Assembly: GCF_014042345.1 (NCBI RefSeq)
Contig: NZ_JACEZT010000001.1
Span: forward strand, 682,001 to 746,000
Length of the DNA stretch: 64,000 bases
From: Rugamonas brunnea
GTDB taxonomy: Bacteria; Pseudomonadota; Gammaproteobacteria; Burkholderiales; Burkholderiaceae_D
Direction: 5' to 3'
Shown: positions 8,681 to 17,549 of the stretch, piece by piece
Layout of the letters: every line of letters starts with the position of its first letter
Position numbering within the stretch: the first letter of the stretch is position 1
Notes under the pieces: generated by a model
What the model was told of the DNA's origin: nothing
Databases searched by the model: none
What the model saw: only the letters and a program-made list of their open reading frames with translations
Translations under genes and position numbers: made by a program

Positions 8681-9568
8681 TCAGTGGCGGTTGGCGATCG
8701 GTGCGCCGTTTTGCGACAGCACGATCTCAACCCGCCGGTTCAGCTGGCGGTTGCCCGCGTTGTCGTTGCTGGCCACCGGGTAAGCCTCGCCATAGCCACG
8801 GGTGGCGATGCGGTCGGGCGCGATGCCCATGCCGGCCAGCGCATTGCGCACGGCCTCGGCGCGCCGCTGCGACAACTCCAGGTTGTGGGCCGCGCTGCCG
8901 GTGCTGTCGGTGAAGCCTTCCACCAGCACGCTGCTGGCCGGCTGCTGGCGCAGCACATCGGCCAGCCTTGCCGCCGTGCGCATGCCCTGCGCGCTGAGCT
9001 GGGCCTGGTCGACGTTGAACAACACGTCGCCGAACGTGATCACCAGGCCGCGGTCGGTCTGCTTGGCCTTGAGGTCGGCCAGTTCCTGTTGCAGGGCGCT
9101 GGCCTGGGCGTTGGCGGCCTGGGCCTGGGCATTGGCGCTTTGCGCCTGGGCCTGGGCTTGCTGGGCCTTCATGCGCTGCTGGTCGGCCTCCTGGGTGCGT
9201 TCCTGCACCAGCACCTGGTCGCGCTGGCGGCTGGCGTCGGCCACCTGGCGTTCGGCCGCCTTCTGGCGCGCCACTTCCTGCGCGGCCGCGATGCGCTGCT
9301 TGGCCGCGTAGGCCAGGCTGTCGATGGTGTTCAGGCTGTCGCGGTGGGCCGCAGCCGCGTTGGCGCGGTCCAGTGCCTCGGTCGCCTGTTGCAGCTCGGC
9401 CGGCGCGTCACGCGCCACGGCCGGGTTACCCTGGGCGGCCAGGTAATCGCCACGGGCCTGGTCGAGCAGGCTGGTGGTGGTGGGTGTGCTGCTGCAGGCG
9501 GCCATCAGCACCGACAGTGCGAACGCGGCCGGAATGGCATGGCTCTTGTGCATGATGATTTTTTTCAT
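8681..9568 (-). CDS. DUF4398/OmpA-domain outer-membrane lipoprotein
   Basis: Lipoprotein of 295 residues: lipobox MAAC (Cys 25), a DUF4398-like helical region, a long Gln/Ala-rich coiled coil (about 100-180, with repeats of AQAQ and ANAQA), and a C-terminal OmpA-type peptidoglycan-binding domain. That domain has ITFGDVLFNVDQAQL, VEGFTDSTGS, NLELSQRRAEAV and NRRVEIVL. It probably tethers the outer membrane to peptidoglycan across a flexible spacer. The start is the ATG at 9568 with CAGGAG; it is transcribed after the related DUF4398 gene at 9646, probably as a pair. Confidence 0.87.
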   Translation of the reverse strand: MKKIIMHKSHAIPAAFALSVLMAACSSTPTTTSLLDQARGDYLAAQGNPAVARDAPAELQQATEALDRANAAAAHRDSLNTIDSLAYAAKQRIAAAQEVARQKAAERQVADASRQRDQVLVQERTQEADQQRMKAQQAQAQAQSANAQAQAANAQASALQQELADLKAKQTDRGLVITFGDVLFNVDQAQLSAQGMRTAARLADVLRQQPASSVLVEGFTDSTGSAAHNLELSQRRAEAVRNALAGMGIAPDRIATRGYGEAYPVASNDNAGNRQLNRRVEIVLSQNGAPIANRH

Positions 9569-9645
9569 GATGTTCTCCTGGTCTGGCGCCAGCGCTGGCG
9601 CCCTGCATCGCTGACACGCGCTGTCCTGGCATGTCAGCGGCGCGG

Positions 9646-10044
9646 TCATTGCTGCTGGGTGTTGCGGTTGCGTTCGATTTCTTCGCGCAGCGCGCGGATG
9701 CTGTCCTGCAGCTGGGCGGCGGCGGTGCTGGCCCGGCCCGCGCTGGCCTTGCTCTGGGCCAGGTTGGCATCGGCCTGGGCCTGCACGGCCAGGTTTTCCG
9801 CCGTGCGGTAATCCTTGGCCGCCAGCGCCTGGTTGGCACGCATCAATTTGTCACGCGCGGACTGCATCTCGTCGGGCGCCAGTTCGCCGGCGCCTGCAAT
9901 GGCCGCGCTGTCCACGGCCGCGCGCGAGGCGGCCACGTCGGCCGTGGCCGGCGTTTTCTGGCTGGCGCAGCCCGCGCACGCGGCCAGCAGGGCCGCGCCC
10001 GCCAGCCAGGGCCGGCCGCGTAGGGAAGAGAGGATGTGTCGCAT
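9646..10044 (-). CDS. DUF4398 lipoprotein
   Basis: Lipoprotein of 132 residues with lipobox CAGC (Cys about 26) and one DUF4398 helical domain (AAVDSAAIAGAGELAPDEMQSARDKL and NQALAAKDYRTAENLAVQAQADANLA), ending in a charged helix. The same domain makes up the N-terminus of the downstream OmpA-type lipoprotein, 77 bases away, so the two are probably a partner pair that arose by duplication. AAGGAG precedes the ATG at 10044. The upstream gap shared with the AsmA gene holds an inverted motif at 10129-10142. Confidence 0.8.
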   Translation of the reverse strand: MRHILSSLRGRPWLAGAALLAACAGCASQKTPATADVAASRAAVDSAAIAGAGELAPDEMQSARDKLMRANQALAAKDYRTAENLAVQAQADANLAQSKASAGRASTAAAQLQDSIRALREEIERNRNTQQQ

Positions 10045-10128
10045 GTTATTTCTCCTTATCACGTGGGGCCGCCTGCATCAGGACAGCCACAATGCCTACC
10101 CTTATAGGCGCATGCCGAACAGGATTCA

Positions 10129-10142
10129 GTACGTTGCCGCAC
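10129..10142. promoter_or_regulatory. Inverted motif GTRCG-N4-CGYAC, site 2
   Basis: Reads GTACG TTGC CGCAC and is followed by ATAGACC. It lies in the divergent gap between the DUF4398 lipoprotein (starts 10044, minus) and AsmA (starts 10305, plus), about 85 and 160 bp from the two starts. Confidence 0.4.
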
Positions 10143-10304
10143 ATAGACCGGGACGCCACCATTGCCGCGCCACCGTCGCGCGCACAGGTGTAGGCTCACT
10201 GTCGTGGCGCGCTGGCCTGCGGAAGGCCACCGGGTGGCCAACGGCACGCCATTGCGCTATCCTCGCGCGCTCGACCACCGGCACAACAAACGAACAGGCT
10301 ACGC

Positions 10305-12338
10305 ATGTCCTCATCCCGTCCAGTCTCCCGCCCCGTCCGGCTCGTCCTGTGGGTCGCCGCCGTGGCCATCGCCCTGCCGGCGCTGGCCGTGGCCGTGCTG
10401 CTCAACGTGGACTGGAACCGCGCCCGTCCCTGGCTCAGCGCCCGCGTGGGCGACGCGCTGGGCCGCCCGTTCGCCATCCGTGGCGACCTGCGCCTGACCT
10501 GGGAACGCCAGGGCCACACGGCGGCCGACACCACCTGGCGCGACTACCTGCCACTGCCGCACCTGGTGGCCGACGATGTCCACCTGGGCAATCCCCCCGG
10601 CATGGCGGCCATGGCGGACAAGGCCGGCCCCGCCGCCGCGACGGACGACATGGCCAGCGTGCGCCAGTTCTCGTTCACGCTGGACTTGCTGCCGCTGCTA
10701 GAACACCGCATCGTGATTCCCGTGCTGCGCTTTGACACCCCGGCCGTGCTGCTGCGGCGCGACGCGCAAGGCCATGACAACTGGACCTTCAAGCCGGCCG
10801 AGCAGCCCTCGCCGTGGCGGCTGCAATTGCACCAGGTGGTGTTCTCCAAGGGCACGGTGCACTACGTCGACGCGCTGACCCGGGCCGATGCCACCGCCGA
10901 GGTCGACACGCTGGCCGGCGACCCGTTGTATGGCGTGGCCTGGCGCCTGCGCGGTCAATGGAACGGCCAGCCCGTGCAGGGCAGCGGCAAGGCCGGCGCC
11001 GTGCTGTCGCTGCAGCAGCAACTGGCGCCCTACCCGCTCACGGCGCGCCTGACCGTGGGCGCCACCGACATCAGCGTCACCGGCACCCTGACCAAGCCCA
11101 CGGAACTGGCCGCGCTCGACGTGCAGCTGCAGGTGGCCGGCGCCAGCATGGCGCGCCTGTACGGCTTGACCGGCGTGCTGCTGCCGGAAACGCCGGCGTT
11201 CCGCACGGCCGGCCATCTGCGCGCCAGCCTCGGCCCGCACGCCAGCGACTGGCACTACGACCGCTTCACGGGCAAGGTGGGCGCCAGCGACATCGCCGGC
11301 GACCTGGCGTTCCGCACCGGCGGCGCCCGGCCCAGGCTGACGGGCGCCGTCCATTCCACGCTGCTGCAATTTTCCGACCTGGCGCCGCTGATCGGCGCCG
11401 ACTCCAATGCCAGCAAACGCGCGCGCGGCGTGGCGCCGGTACAGCCGGGCGACAAGGTGTTGCCGGTGGAATCGTTCAAGACGGAGCGCTGGACCAGCAT
11501 CGACGCCGACGTGCGCTTCCAGGCCCAGCGCATCGTGCGCGAACGCGAGCTGCCCATCCACCGGCTCGACACGGCGCTGCGCCTGCAGGACGGCGTGCTG
11601 ACGCTGGCGCCGCTGAACTTCGACGTGGCCGGCGGCAAGCTCAGTTCCGACATCCGGCTCGACGGCAGCGGCAAGCGCACGCCGCACGCGCTGCAGGGCA
11701 CGCTCAAGGCCAGCGCCCGCCATGTGCAACTCAAGCAGTTGTTCCCGGCCCTGCCCGCCAAGGAAACCAGTGTCGGCGAACTGAACGGCGAAGCGACGCT
11801 GTCGGCCACGGGCAATTCCGTGGCCAGCCTGCTGGCCTCGTCCAACGGTGAGCTGCGCACCGTGATCAACCAGGGCAGCGTGAGCAAGCTGTTGCTGGAG
11901 GAAATGGGGCTCAATATCGGCAACGTGGTGCTGGCCAAGCTGTTCGGCGACAAGCAGGTCAAGCTCAATTGCATGCTGACCGACTTCAGCGTCAGCGACG
12001 GCCTGATGCACACGCGCCAGTTCATCGTCGACACCGACGACGCCACGCTCAACGTCAACGGCACCGTCAGCCTGGCCCAGGAGAAACTGGATTTGACGCT
12101 CAAGCCCGACAGCAAGGGCTTGCGCGTGTTCTCGCTGCGCGCGCCGATCTACGTGCGCGGCACCTTCAAGCGGCCCGACGTGAGCCTGGACAAAGGCGTG
12201 CTGGCCCTGCGCGCGGGCGGCGCGCTGGCGCTGGCGGCGGTGGCGCCGGTGGCCGCCATCCTGCCGCTGGTCAACGCCGGCCCGGGCGGCACGGCCGTCA
12301 GCGGTTGTGCGCCGCTGCTGGCGCCGCAGCGCAAGTGA
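10305..12338 (+). CDS. AsmA family protein
   Basis: AsmA-like protein of 677 residues. One N-terminal transmembrane helix (about 8-30) is followed by the signature VLLNVDWNRARPWLSARVGDALGRPFAIRGDL. The C-terminal AsmA domain runs through SVGELNGEATLSATGNS, TVINQGSVSKLLLEEMG and ATLNVNGTVSLAQEKLDLTLKP. The family forms long beta-taco proteins that span the periplasm; known members (AsmA, TamB, YhdP) act in phospholipid transport to the outer membrane. A hydrophobic stretch near the C-terminus (ALALAAVAPVAAILPLVNAGP) could be a second membrane contact. It stands alone and is divergent from the DUF4398 pair. Confidence 0.88.
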   Translation: MSSSRPVSRPVRLVLWVAAVAIALPALAVAVLLNVDWNRARPWLSARVGDALGRPFAIRGDLRLTWERQGHTAADTTWRDYLPLPHLVADDVHLGNPPGMAAMADKAGPAAATDDMASVRQFSFTLDLLPLLEHRIVIPVLRFDTPAVLLRRDAQGHDNWTFKPAEQPSPWRLQLHQVVFSKGTVHYVDALTRADATAEVDTLAGDPLYGVAWRLRGQWNGQPVQGSGKAGAVLSLQQQLAPYPLTARLTVGATDISVTGTLTKPTELAALDVQLQVAGASMARLYGLTGVLLPETPAFRTAGHLRASLGPHASDWHYDRFTGKVGASDIAGDLAFRTGGARPRLTGAVHSTLLQFSDLAPLIGADSNASKRARGVAPVQPGDKVLPVESFKTERWTSIDADVRFQAQRIVRERELPIHRLDTALRLQDGVLTLAPLNFDVAGGKLSSDIRLDGSGKRTPHALQGTLKASARHVQLKQLFPALPAKETSVGELNGEATLSATGNSVASLLASSNGELRTVINQGSVSKLLLEEMGLNIGNVVLAKLFGDKQVKLNCMLTDFSVSDGLMHTRQFIVDTDDATLNVNGTVSLAQEKLDLTLKPDSKGLRVFSLRAPIYVRGTFKRPDVSLDKGVLALRAGGALALAAVAPVAAILPLVNAGPGGTAVSGCAPLLAPQRK

Positions 12339-12453
12339 CACCCATGACGCCGCCGGCCACCTATGTGTGCTGGCGTACTGACTGCCGGCCCGATCCGCCG
12401 TAGCCTGCAACCATCGTCACAGGAGGGCAAGCGCTCTCTTCAAGGAGGACATC

Positions 12454-12675
12454 ATGGCTAGCACAGCAAAACTGATCGCCACCTCGGCAATGTTGATCGG
12501 CACCCTGGGCCTGAGCGCCTGCTCGGGCATGTCCACGCGCGACCGCAACACGGCCGTCGGGGCCGGCGTGGGCGCCGTGGCCGGTTCGGTGCTGACCAAC
12601 GGCAGCGCCGTTGGCACGGTGGGCGGCGCGGCCGTCGGCGGCGTGATCGGCAACCAGGTCGACAAACGCCATTGA
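12454..12675 (+). CDS. Small glycine-zipper lipoprotein (OsmB-like)
   Basis: Lipoprotein of 73 residues with a signal peptide, lipobox LSAC (Cys about 23), and a glycine-zipper hairpin (VGAGVGAVAGSVL and VGTVGGAAVGGVIGN) ending DKRH. Length and layout match OsmB, an osmotically and stationary-phase induced outer-membrane lipoprotein in E. coli. AAGGAGG lies six bases before the ATG. It is about 115 bp downstream of asmA and may be transcribed from its own promoter. Confidence 0.83.
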   Translation: MASTAKLIATSAMLIGTLGLSACSGMSTRDRNTAVGAGVGAVAGSVLTNGSAVGTVGGAAVGGVIGNQVDKRH

Positions 12676-12748
12676 CGCGCGCTGGCGGGCCCTTGCAAGT
12701 CTGACATCGGCGCGCAGGGGCCGCCACACCCATAATTGGCCGCTGTAT

Positions 12749-12762
12749 GTACGCTGACGCAC
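12749..12762. promoter_or_regulatory. Inverted motif GTRCG-N4-CGYAC, site 3
   Basis: Reads GTACG CTGA CGCAC and is followed by AGAAG. It lies 82 bp upstream of the glycine-zipper gene at 12845 and 74 bp downstream of the OsmB-like gene. Confidence 0.4.
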
Positions 12763-12844
12763 AGAAGCGCGCCTGGCATCGGAGGAAAATCGCTGCATTC
12801 CGATAGCGGCATGCAAGCCGCCCGTCATCCACCCAGGAAGCGTC

Positions 12845-13534
12845 ATGCATATACACGAAGCCTCGGCCCAGCAGGTCACCCATCCCATTCTTATCGTCGC
12901 CGCCGTCGCCGTCGTGCTGTTCTGCAGCGTGGGCACGGCCGCCATCCTGGGCTGGCTGCCGTCGTCCTCGGGCAGCGGCTACCAGCCCGTGCCTGCCATC
13001 TCCCGGCCCGCGCCGGCCGTGCTGCCCGCGCCCCAGGCGCCGGCAGCCCCGGCACAACCGCTCCAGGCTGGCACCGAACCCATGCTGGCCCAGCAAGCGG
13101 CCGCGCCGGTGATGCTGGCCGCGGCCCAGCCGCCGGCCCCGGTCGCGGACCCGGCACAGCCACCGGCCGCGCAGCCCGCCGCGCCAGCCCCGCATTGCGG
13201 CAACTGCGGCGTGATCGCCGCCATCCATGAGGTGCACACCCGGGGCCAGGGCAGCGGCCTGGGCGCGGCCGGCGGCGCCGTGCTGGGCGGCCTGCTCGGC
13301 AACCAGGTGGGCAGCGGCCATGGCCGCCAGCTGGCGACCATCGCCGGGGCCGTGGGCGGCGCGGTGGCCGGCAACCAGATCGAAGGCAACATGAAGTCCA
13401 GCCATAGCTACAACGTCGTGGTGCGCATGGACGATGGCCGCACCCGCACCGTGCACCTGAAATCGCTCCAGAACTGGCGCGCCGGCGACCCGGTGCGTAT
13501 CGTCAACGGCACGCTGCGCGCCGCGCCGCACTAA
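12845..13534 (+). CDS. Glycine-zipper 2TM protein with membrane anchor
   Basis: Protein of 229 residues. It has an uncleaved N-terminal transmembrane helix (about 13-37), a 75-residue Pro/Ala-rich spacer, HCGNCGVIAAIHEV, a glycine-zipper pair (GAAGGAVLGGLLGNQVGSGHGR, AGAVGGAVAGNQIEG) and a C-terminal beta domain (YNVVVRMDDGRTRTVHLKSLQNWRAGDPVRIV). The last two blocks parallel the SlyB-like lipoprotein at 4605, but here the lipobox is replaced by a membrane helix, so the zipper would sit in the periplasm or outer membrane on a tether. Function is inferred as envelope integrity. No strong ribosome site; GGAAG lies nine bases upstream. Confidence 0.8.
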   Translation: MHIHEASAQQVTHPILIVAAVAVVLFCSVGTAAILGWLPSSSGSGYQPVPAISRPAPAVLPAPQAPAAPAQPLQAGTEPMLAQQAAAPVMLAAAQPPAPVADPAQPPAAQPAAPAPHCGNCGVIAAIHEVHTRGQGSGLGAAGGAVLGGLLGNQVGSGHGRQLATIAGAVGGAVAGNQIEGNMKSSHSYNVVVRMDDGRTRTVHLKSLQNWRAGDPVRIVNGTLRAAPH

Positions 13535-13557
13535 CGGACGGCGCGGCCGGCGCGCGT

Positions 13558-13571
13558 GTACGGCACCGTAC
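13558..13571. promoter_or_regulatory. Inverted motif GTRCG-N4-CGYAC, site 4
   Basis: Reads GTACG GCAC CGTAC, an almost perfect palindrome, and is followed by AGACC exactly as in site 1. It lies about 125 bp upstream of the mini membrane protein at 13696. Confidence 0.45.
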
Positions 13572-13695
13572 AGACCACGCGGGTGCCGGGGGTGAGAATC
13601 AGGGCCATACAAGACGCGGTATGTCACAGCAAATGGCCGCGTCATCCTGCACGCCGGCCTGAGTCCGGCGCTCACCCAACGCGAAGGATGCCATC

Positions 13696-13842
13696 ATGCT
13701 CTATACCATTGCCGTTATCTTGCTTGTCCTCTGGCTGCTGGGGGTGGTCAGTTCCTACACCATCGGCGGCTTCATCCATATCCTGCTGGTCGTCGCCATC
13801 GTCATGGTGCTGCTGCGCCTGATCAGCGGACGCGGCGTCTGA
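13696..13842 (+). CDS. lmo0937-type mini membrane protein
   Basis: Forty-eight-residue protein with two hydrophobic segments (MLYTIAVILLVLWLLGVV and FIHILLVVAIVMVLLRLI) around SSYTIGG. The layout MLYTIAVIL-WLLG-ΦΦSSYTIGGFIHILL matches the lmo0937 family of very small membrane proteins that are widespread beside stress genes. GAAGGA precedes the ATG. Function is unknown. It is too short for many gene finders but has the clear family pattern. Confidence 0.8.
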   Translation: MLYTIAVILLVLWLLGVVSSYTIGGFIHILLVVAIVMVLLRLISGRGV

Positions 13843-13942
13843 CCCCGCCATGGCGCGCCCGGGCACACCGGTCGCGCGCCACTCGCCTCATCGTCCTGTT
13901 CGGTATATGCTGCAAGCTTCGCTGCACTTCACAGGAGCTGCC

Positions 13943-14473
13943 ATGTCCCGCCTGCCCGCCATCGTCTTTTTCCTCGCCGCCGCCCATGCGGGCGCCCAGA
14001 CCATCCGGCCCGGGCAATGGGAAGTGAGCAGCAAAATGAAGAGCGCCAATCCCGAAGTGGATCAGGCCATGTCGATGGCGCTGCAGCAATTGAACAACCT
14101 GCCGCCCGCCCAGCGCCAGCAGATGGAACAAATGATGGGCCAGCACGGCGCCACCATGCCGCGCCTGGCCGCCGACGGGGGCGTGGCGATGCGCGCCTGC
14201 ATCACGCCCGAAATGGCGGCCCGCCACGAACTGCCTGTCGGCCAGCAAGGCCAATGCAGCAGCCACACGCAGCAAGTGAACGGTGGCATGAACGTGAGCT
14301 TCAGTTGCACCAATCCGCCGTCCAGCGGCGAGGGGCAGGTGCGCTTCCAGGGCGACACGGCATTCACCATGCACATGAACGTGACCACCAGCGCGCGCGG
14401 CACGCCGGAACAGATGGCGGTGGACACGTCGGGGCGCTGGCTGGCGCCCGCCTGCGCGCAGCCTCAGCGCTGA
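13943..14473 (+). CDS. DUF3617 family secreted protein
   Basis: Periplasmic protein of 176 residues. A signal peptide (MSRLPAIVFFLAAAHAGA) is followed by the DUF3617 opening TIRPGQWEVSSKMK, a methionine/glutamine-rich helix (MALQQLNNLPPAQRQQMEQMM) and two cysteine pairs (MRACITPEMA, GQCSSH, SFSCTNPP, PACAQPQ) that probably form disulfides. The start at 13943 has an AGGAG site; the frame is open upstream to 13850 without one. The family is common in proteobacteria and has no assigned biochemical role. Confidence 0.8.
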   Translation: MSRLPAIVFFLAAAHAGAQTIRPGQWEVSSKMKSANPEVDQAMSMALQQLNNLPPAQRQQMEQMMGQHGATMPRLAADGGVAMRACITPEMAARHELPVGQQGQCSSHTQQVNGGMNVSFSCTNPPSSGEGQVRFQGDTAFTMHMNVTTSARGTPEQMAVDTSGRWLAPACAQPQR

Positions 14474-14680
14474 CCACGGCCGGCGCGCGACCGTTGCGCC
14501 CCCTCGCGCCACCCTGTATGACACCCGATCCGCCTTACAGCGTCCTGACGTCAGGCATGGTTGTGACGCGTCCGGCAACAAAAACAGAAATTAAATTTCC
14601 CGGCCATTGCGCTCGCGGCTCGCTGGTTTATAGTGAAAAAAAAGTAATACGAGACAACTATAAAGAAAGGCCGACGACTC

Positions 14681-15985
14681 ATGCAACGCCCATCTGCACA
14701 AGCCCTCTACGACAGTAAACGCGGTACTGCCAGCGACGCCCTGCGCCTGCTGCGCAACGGTGACACCATCATCGTCCCGTCCGGCGTCGGGGAACCACCC
14801 ACCCTGCTCACCGCCCTGTCCGAGGAGCGCCGCCAGTTCCGCGACATCAAGGTCGCGCAAATCCTGGCCATGCGCAAATACGCGTATTTCGATCCCGAGA
14901 CGGTCGAGCACGTACGCCACACGGCCCTGTTCTTCGGTGGCGCCTCGCGCGCGGCCGGCCAGGCCGGCTGGGCCGATTTCGTGCCCGCCTATTTCTCCGA
15001 ACTGCCCAGCCTGATCGAGCGCGGCCAGATCGCCGCCGACGTGGTGTTCGCGATGGCCTCGCCCATGGACGAACACGGCTTCTTCTCGCTCAGCCTCGGC
15101 GCCGACTACACGATGGCGGCCGTGGCCAAGGCCCGCGTCATCATGCTCGAAGTGAATCCCAACGTGCCCTTCGCCCACGGCCAGTGTCACGTACACGTGT
15201 CGCAGGTGGCGGCCGTGGTCGAGAGCAGCGAGCCGGTGATGGAAGTGGGCTTGCCCAAGATCGGGCCGGTGCAGGAAGCGATCGGCAAGTACGTGGCCGA
15301 CATGATCGACGACGGCTCCACGCTGCAGATCGGCTACGGCGGCATTCCCGACGCCGTCGTGATGCAACTGACCAACAAGAACGACCTGGGCATCCACACG
15401 GAGATGATCGGCGACGGCATCATGACGCTGGTGGAAGCGGGCGCCATCACCAACCGCCGCAAGACGCTGTTGCCGGGCAAGATGGTGGCCACCTTCGCGC
15501 TCGGCTCCAAGCGCCTGTACGACTTCATGCACCACAACGCCATGTTGGAAATGCATCCGGTCAATTTCACCAACGATCCCTACATCGCCGGCCAGAACGA
15601 CAAGCTGATCAGTATTAACGCCAGCCTGCAGGTGGACTTCCTGGGCCAGTGCGGCTCCGAGAGCATGGGCCACCTGCCCTACTCGGGCACGGGCGGCCAG
15701 GCCGACTTCGTGCGCGCCGCCAACCGCTCGCGCGGCGGCAAGTCCTTCATCGTGCTGCCCTCGACGGCCAAGGATGGCACCATCTCGCGCATCATGCCCA
15801 CGCTCACGCCCGGCACCCACGTCACCACCAGCAAGAACGATGTGAACTACGTGGTCACCGAGTATGGCGTGGCGCAGCTGCGCGGCAAGTCGGCCAAACA
15901 GCGGGCCGAGGCGTTGATCGCCATCGCCCACCCGGACTTCCGGGCCGAGCTGCGCGCCGCTGCCAGCAAGATGCTGCTCTGCTGA
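14681..15985 (+). CDS. Acetyl-CoA hydrolase/CoA-transferase family protein
   Basis: CoA-transferase of the acetyl-CoA hydrolase/4-hydroxybutyrate CoA-transferase family, 434 residues. It has both Rossmann-like lobes. The second carries GYGGIPDAVVMQL and IHTEMIGDGIM, in which the family's catalytic glutamate lies, and later FALGSKRLYDF and GGQADFVRAA. The reaction would be transfer of CoA between an acyl-CoA and acetate or another short carboxylate. It ends with KMLLC. The gene stands alone, so the physiological acyl donor cannot be named. AAAGG lies about 10 bases upstream of the ATG, after an AT-rich stretch that probably contains the promoter. Confidence 0.88.
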   Translation: MQRPSAQALYDSKRGTASDALRLLRNGDTIIVPSGVGEPPTLLTALSEERRQFRDIKVAQILAMRKYAYFDPETVEHVRHTALFFGGASRAAGQAGWADFVPAYFSELPSLIERGQIAADVVFAMASPMDEHGFFSLSLGADYTMAAVAKARVIMLEVNPNVPFAHGQCHVHVSQVAAVVESSEPVMEVGLPKIGPVQEAIGKYVADMIDDGSTLQIGYGGIPDAVVMQLTNKNDLGIHTEMIGDGIMTLVEAGAITNRRKTLLPGKMVATFALGSKRLYDFMHHNAMLEMHPVNFTNDPYIAGQNDKLISINASLQVDFLGQCGSESMGHLPYSGTGGQADFVRAANRSRGGKSFIVLPSTAKDGTISRIMPTLTPGTHVTTSKNDVNYVVTEYGVAQLRGKSAKQRAEALIAIAHPDFRAELRAAASKMLLC

Positions 15986-16022
15986 CGCGCGAGCGGCGCC
16001 GTCGGGACGCGCTGGCGCCCAT

Positions 16023-16036
16023 GTACGCCAGCGCAC
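16023..16036. promoter_or_regulatory. Inverted motif GTRCG-N4-CGYAC, site 5
   Basis: Reads GTACG CCAG CGCAC and is followed by GGAAA. It lies 64 bp upstream of the cardiolipin synthase start at 16101. Confidence 0.4.
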
Positions 16037-16100
16037 GGAAAGGGCGGAGCGAACACGCTAGGCTGGCGTTTTCATCTATGCGGCCTGGCCGTTGCTCCGC

Positions 16101-17549
16101 ATGCGCGCCCTCCTCCTTCGCTTCGCCGCCGTGCGCGGCGCATTCGCCACGCGTCTGACGTGGCGGGAGGGACCGCGCTGGCTGCGCTGGCTGCCGGTCG
16201 TGCTGCTGTGTTCGGCAGTCGGCAGTTGCGCCACCCTGCCCGACGTGCAGCAACTGGGCAACACCCTCACCCCGGCCGCCGCCCCCACCGTCAACGGCGC
16301 CCACGGCCCGCTCAGCGACGACCACGCACTGACCCTGCTGCGCAAGCGCTGGCCCAGGAACACGCTGGACCTGCAAGCGGCCGCCGCGCTGGAAGAAGCG
16401 GCCACCGGCGTGCCACTGATCGCCGGCAACAAGTGCACGCTGCTGTACGACGGTCCGCAGACCATGGCAGCCATGTCGGCCGCGATCGCCGCCGCCACCG
16501 ACCACATCAACCTCGAAACCTACATCTTCGAACAGGACGCGCTGGGCCGGCAGTTCGCCGACCTGCTGATCGAACGGCAGCGGCAAGGCATCACCGTCAA
16601 CATCCTGTATGACAGCGTGGGCACACTCGACGTGCCGGACGCCTTTTTCGAGCGCATGCGTGCGGCCGGCATCCATCTGGTGGCCTTCAACCCCGTCAAT
16701 CCGGCCCGGCTGCACGGCGACGACTGGCGCATCAACAACCGCGACCACCGCAAGCTGCTGATCGTGGACGGCAAGGTCGCGTTCACGGGCGGCCTGAACA
16801 TCAGCGGCAGCTATTCGCGCAGTTCGCTGTTCCGTTCCCGCCCGCCGGCCGACGCCGCGCAACTGGGCTGGCGTGACACGGAAGTGCGGGTCGAGGGTCC
16901 GGCCGTGGCCGCGTTCCAGTGGGTGTTCCTGCGCACCTGGTCCGGCCAGGATGCGGCCGACCTGCCCGACGCGCATTACTTCCCGCCGCCAGTGCGGGCC
17001 GGCGACAAGATCGTGCGCGTGCTGGCAAGCGACCCCGGCGGCAAGTTCGAAATCTACAAGGCCTACAACCTGGCGATCCAGCAGGCGCGCCGCAGCATCC
17101 ACCTGACCTCGGCCTATTTCGTGCCGGACCCGCAGACGGTGGCCGCGCTGGCGGCGGCGGCCCGGCGCGGGGTGGACGTGCGCATCGTCGTGCCCGGCAA
17201 AACGGACCTGGGGCTGGTGCTCTACGCGGGACGGGCCAGCTACGAGGACCTGCTGGCCGCCGGTGTCCATATCCACGCGATGAAACAAGCCATCCTGCAC
17301 GCCAAGACAGCCGTCATCGACGGCACCTGGTCCACCGTGGGATCGACCAATATCGACACCCGCAGTTTCCTGCACAACAGCGAGCTGAACGTGGTGGTGC
17401 TGGGCGACAGCTTCGGCGCGGAAATGGAGAGCGCGTTCCGCGAAGACTTGCGTGATTCCATCGAAATCACGCCCCAGGCCTGGCGCGCCCGGCCGCTGGG
17501 CGAGCGCCTGCGCGAATGGCTGGCGCGCATCATGGCGTACTGGTTGTAG
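16101..17549 (+). CDS. cls: Cardiolipin synthase (phospholipase D family)
   Basis: Phospholipase D-superfamily enzyme of 482 residues with two HKD motifs: HRKLLIVD (His about 216, Lys 218, Asp 223) followed by GGLNISGSY, and HAKTAVID (His about 400, Lys 402, Asp 407) followed by GSTNIDTRSF. This fits cardiolipin synthases that join two phosphatidylglycerols, or a phosphatidylglycerol and phosphatidylethanolamine. The N-terminus has a hydrophobic segment with VGSCATLPD, a possible lipobox, so the protein may be membrane-tethered. The ATG at 16101 is preferred over a TTG three codons earlier; neither has a strong ribosome site. Confidence 0.88.
   Translation: MRALLLRFAAVRGAFATRLTWREGPRWLRWLPVVLLCSAVGSCATLPDVQQLGNTLTPAAAPTVNGAHGPLSDDHALTLLRKRWPRNTLDLQAAAALEEAATGVPLIAGNKCTLLYDGPQTMAAMSAAIAAATDHINLETYIFEQDALGRQFADLLIERQRQGITVNILYDSVGTLDVPDAFFERMRAAGIHLVAFNPVNPARLHGDDWRINNRDHRKLLIVDGKVAFTGGLNISGSYSRSSLFRSRPPADAAQLGWRDTEVRVEGPAVAAFQWVFLRTWSGQDAADLPDAHYFPPPVRAGDKIVRVLASDPGGKFEIYKAYNLAIQQARRSIHLTSAYFVPDPQTVAALAAAARRGVDVRIVVPGKTDLGLVLYAGRASYEDLLAAGVHIHAMKQAILHAKTAVIDGTWSTVGSTNIDTRSFLHNSELNVVVLGDSFGAEMESAFREDLRDSIEITPQAWRARPLGERLREWLARIMAYWL

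Noticed and set aside
10698-12410. 570-codon minus-strand frame opposite asmA
   Set aside because: High-GC antisense shadow; composition dominated by His, Gln, Arg and Ala, no ribosome site and no recognisable domain.
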